A stretch of 6,863 nt of DNA from an uncultured bacterium. Lineage in GTDB: Bacteria; Pseudomonadota; Alphaproteobacteria; CAISDR01. The notes under the pieces are model-generated. The model saw only the letters and a program-made list of their open reading frames with translations, searched no databases and had not been told where the DNA came from. Within the stretch, counting starts at the first letter, position 1. Each line of letters starts with the position of its first letter. The stretch spans positions 1 through 6,863 of the forward strand of contig CAISDR010000335.1 of NCBI GenBank assembly GCA_903884125.1. Direction: 5' to 3'. Below, one piece after another: positions 5,865 to 6,863 of the stretch. The position numbers and the translations under genes were made by a program.

Positions 5865-6863
5865 TTCTGCCATATCAAACATGGATTTGAAGCCGGATGG
5901 GGCATGAGGTCCAATGATCAGTTGCTCCAGAATGCCGATACCACGAACGGCAGGCTTGTCCTCTTCCATCCACAGCGCGCGGCAGAAAGCCTGAATATGC
6001 AGGCGCGTTGGGGTTGAATGATCAACTGACGACAGGTCAATCTCGTCATAGGCCAGTTCGTCGGGTCCCTTGTACTGGCCATGCCCCCAGTCTGGATTAA
6101 GATAGCCGATACCGGACATATAGAATTTTACCGTGGGTTCCAGCAATATTGTAATGGCCGTGCCATTCCAGCGACGCATGTTGATCGTGGCGGCACGCGC
6201 ATGGCGCGTTCCCTTTTCAAAGATCATTGTGGCATCTGATGACGCCATGAATTCGATATCCGACATGATGGCACCCGCTGGAACCATTGCACCATTTTGA
6301 TGCCAGGGCTTGCCATGTTCATCGCTGTTCAGATCAAAGAGACAGACATGATCCGGAAAATTCAGTGGCGCCCATAGCCAGTAGAATTGTGGTAGGATCG
6401 CAGGCGCATAAGGCTGCGGATCGGCTGCACCAATCGGGCGAATGCCCCAGGACCGGTCACGCGTGCCCATGAATTCGGACGTGACTTCGATGCGCTTTGA
6501 ACCAGCTTCGATCCAGCCGGTCCATGCGCCATTCTGGGTCATGCGGGTATAGTCAAAGAACATCCGCGTTCCCCGACGATGTGTGAAACGGGGTTCTTCG
6601 ATAGCGGGCGCACGGGCATGAAAAGTCAGATCCGCGCGAACGCCATGCACATTCTGGTCAACAACGAGGCGCAGCGTGACCAGTGGTTCGATCACCTCGA
6701 CCCGGATCGGACCAACCTTTGTGTCCATTCGCTCGCCATTTAGAAACCGGGAAGCGTGCAGATTTTTCTGAACGCCATCGACCGAGATCGAAAAGGCCGC
6801 ATCCATGATATTCAGGTGCGGGTAGACGCCCAGTGCTGCCGCAAAAAAAACACTGCCGTCCGG
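5862..6863 (-). CDS. CrtC/AttH-like (DUF7064/DUF7065-type) protein, N terminus outside the window
   Basis: The frame is open at the right edge. The ATG at 6806 is probably internal, because the preceding codons encode sensible protein (DGSVFFAAALGVYPHLN). At least 333 residues are present. The sequence is rich in beta-strand patterns and in Trp, Tyr and Phe. Features include TLRLVVDQNVHG, HARAPAIEEPRF, RGTRMFFDYTRMTQNGAWTG, and a strong family signature GTRDRSWGIRPIG (coding positions about 6467-6429), followed by a Trp-rich stretch (QFYWLWAPLNF). This combination resembles the lipocalin-like CrtC/AttH fold, split in databases as DUF7065 and DUF7064. CrtC itself hydrates carotenoids, but most members, often encoded near CoA-ester metabolism, have no known reaction. 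No signal peptide can be judged. It is the first visible gene of the operon and overlaps the kinase gene by one base. Confidence 0.65.
   Translation of the reverse strand, partial: PDGSVFFAAALGVYPHLNIMDAAFSISVDGVQKNLHASRFLNGERMDTKVGPIRVEVIEPLVTLRLVVDQNVHGVRADLTFHARAPAIEEPRFTHRRGTRMFFDYTRMTQNGAWTGWIEAGSKRIEVTSEFMGTRDRSWGIRPIGAADPQPYAPAILPQFYWLWAPLNFPDHVCLFDLNSDEHGKPWHQNGAMVPAGAIMSDIEFMASSDATMIFEKGTRHARAATINMRRWNGTAITILLEPTVKFYMSGIGYLNPDWGHGQYKGPDELAYDEIDLSSVDHSTPTRLHIQAFCRALWMEEDKPAVRGIGILEQLIIGPHAPSGFKSMFDMAE

Larger units (their letters stand above)
3159..6863 (-). other. Four-gene operon: CrtC-like protein, kinase, small protein, transporter
   Basis: All four genes read on the minus strand, with junctions of -1, -4 and +11 bases and no room for internal promoters or terminators. 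The promoter must lie beyond the right edge. No hairpin terminator is visible after the transporter stop at 3159, so transcripts may run into the 3' end of the convergent MscS gene. Confidence 0.8.

Overview
This window looks like chromosomal DNA of a Gram-negative alphaproteobacterium with moderate GC. The order Sphingomonadales is a reasonable but unproven guess. It rests on three things: a DUF3772-type MscS channel with a Sec signal peptide, an ECF sigma factor, and an acyl-CoA-type phosphotransferase operon of a kind common in that group. No tRNA, rRNA, CRISPR array, transposase or phage gene is visible.

Left edge (1-636). Two partly overlapping convergent frames share this stretch. On the minus strand an ECF (group 4) sigma-70 factor starts at 636 behind a good Shine-Dalgarno. 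It has a complete region 2 and only the first residues of region 4. Near position 175 the recognisable sigma sequence stops. It is replaced by a 39-bp tandem repeat whose coding sense is on the plus strand: a 13-residue GVNW-type repeat protein entering from outside the window. The repeat frame then reads about 95 bases antisense into the sigma gene and stops at 271. This looks like a rearrangement breakpoint, or an assembly chimera, that removed the DNA-binding HTH of the sigma factor.

Centre-left (637-3153). A divergent intergenic region of about 140 bases separates the sigma gene from a long plus-strand gene for a 792-residue mechanosensitive channel. That protein has a signal peptide, a periplasmic DUF3772 domain, about 11 membrane segments and the MscS pore and vestibule. 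Its gene ends 5 bases from the end of the convergent minus-strand operon.

Right half (6863-3159, minus strand). Four tightly packed genes form one operon. In order of transcription they are: a CrtC/AttH-like (DUF7064/7065-type) protein cut by the window edge; an APH/ACAD10-ACAD11-like phosphotransferase; a small 140-residue protein of unknown function; and an HcaT-like major facilitator transporter. The first two junctions are TAATG and ATGA overlaps, and the last gap is 11 bases. The kinase followed by a small overlapping partner recalls LvaA-LvaB of levulinate catabolism, where LvaA phosphorylates a hydroxyacyl-CoA and needs the small protein LvaB. A working model is uptake of a hydrophobic or aromatic carboxylic acid by the transporter, activation to a CoA ester elsewhere, and phosphorylation of a hydroxyl group by the kinase and its partner. 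This model is inference.
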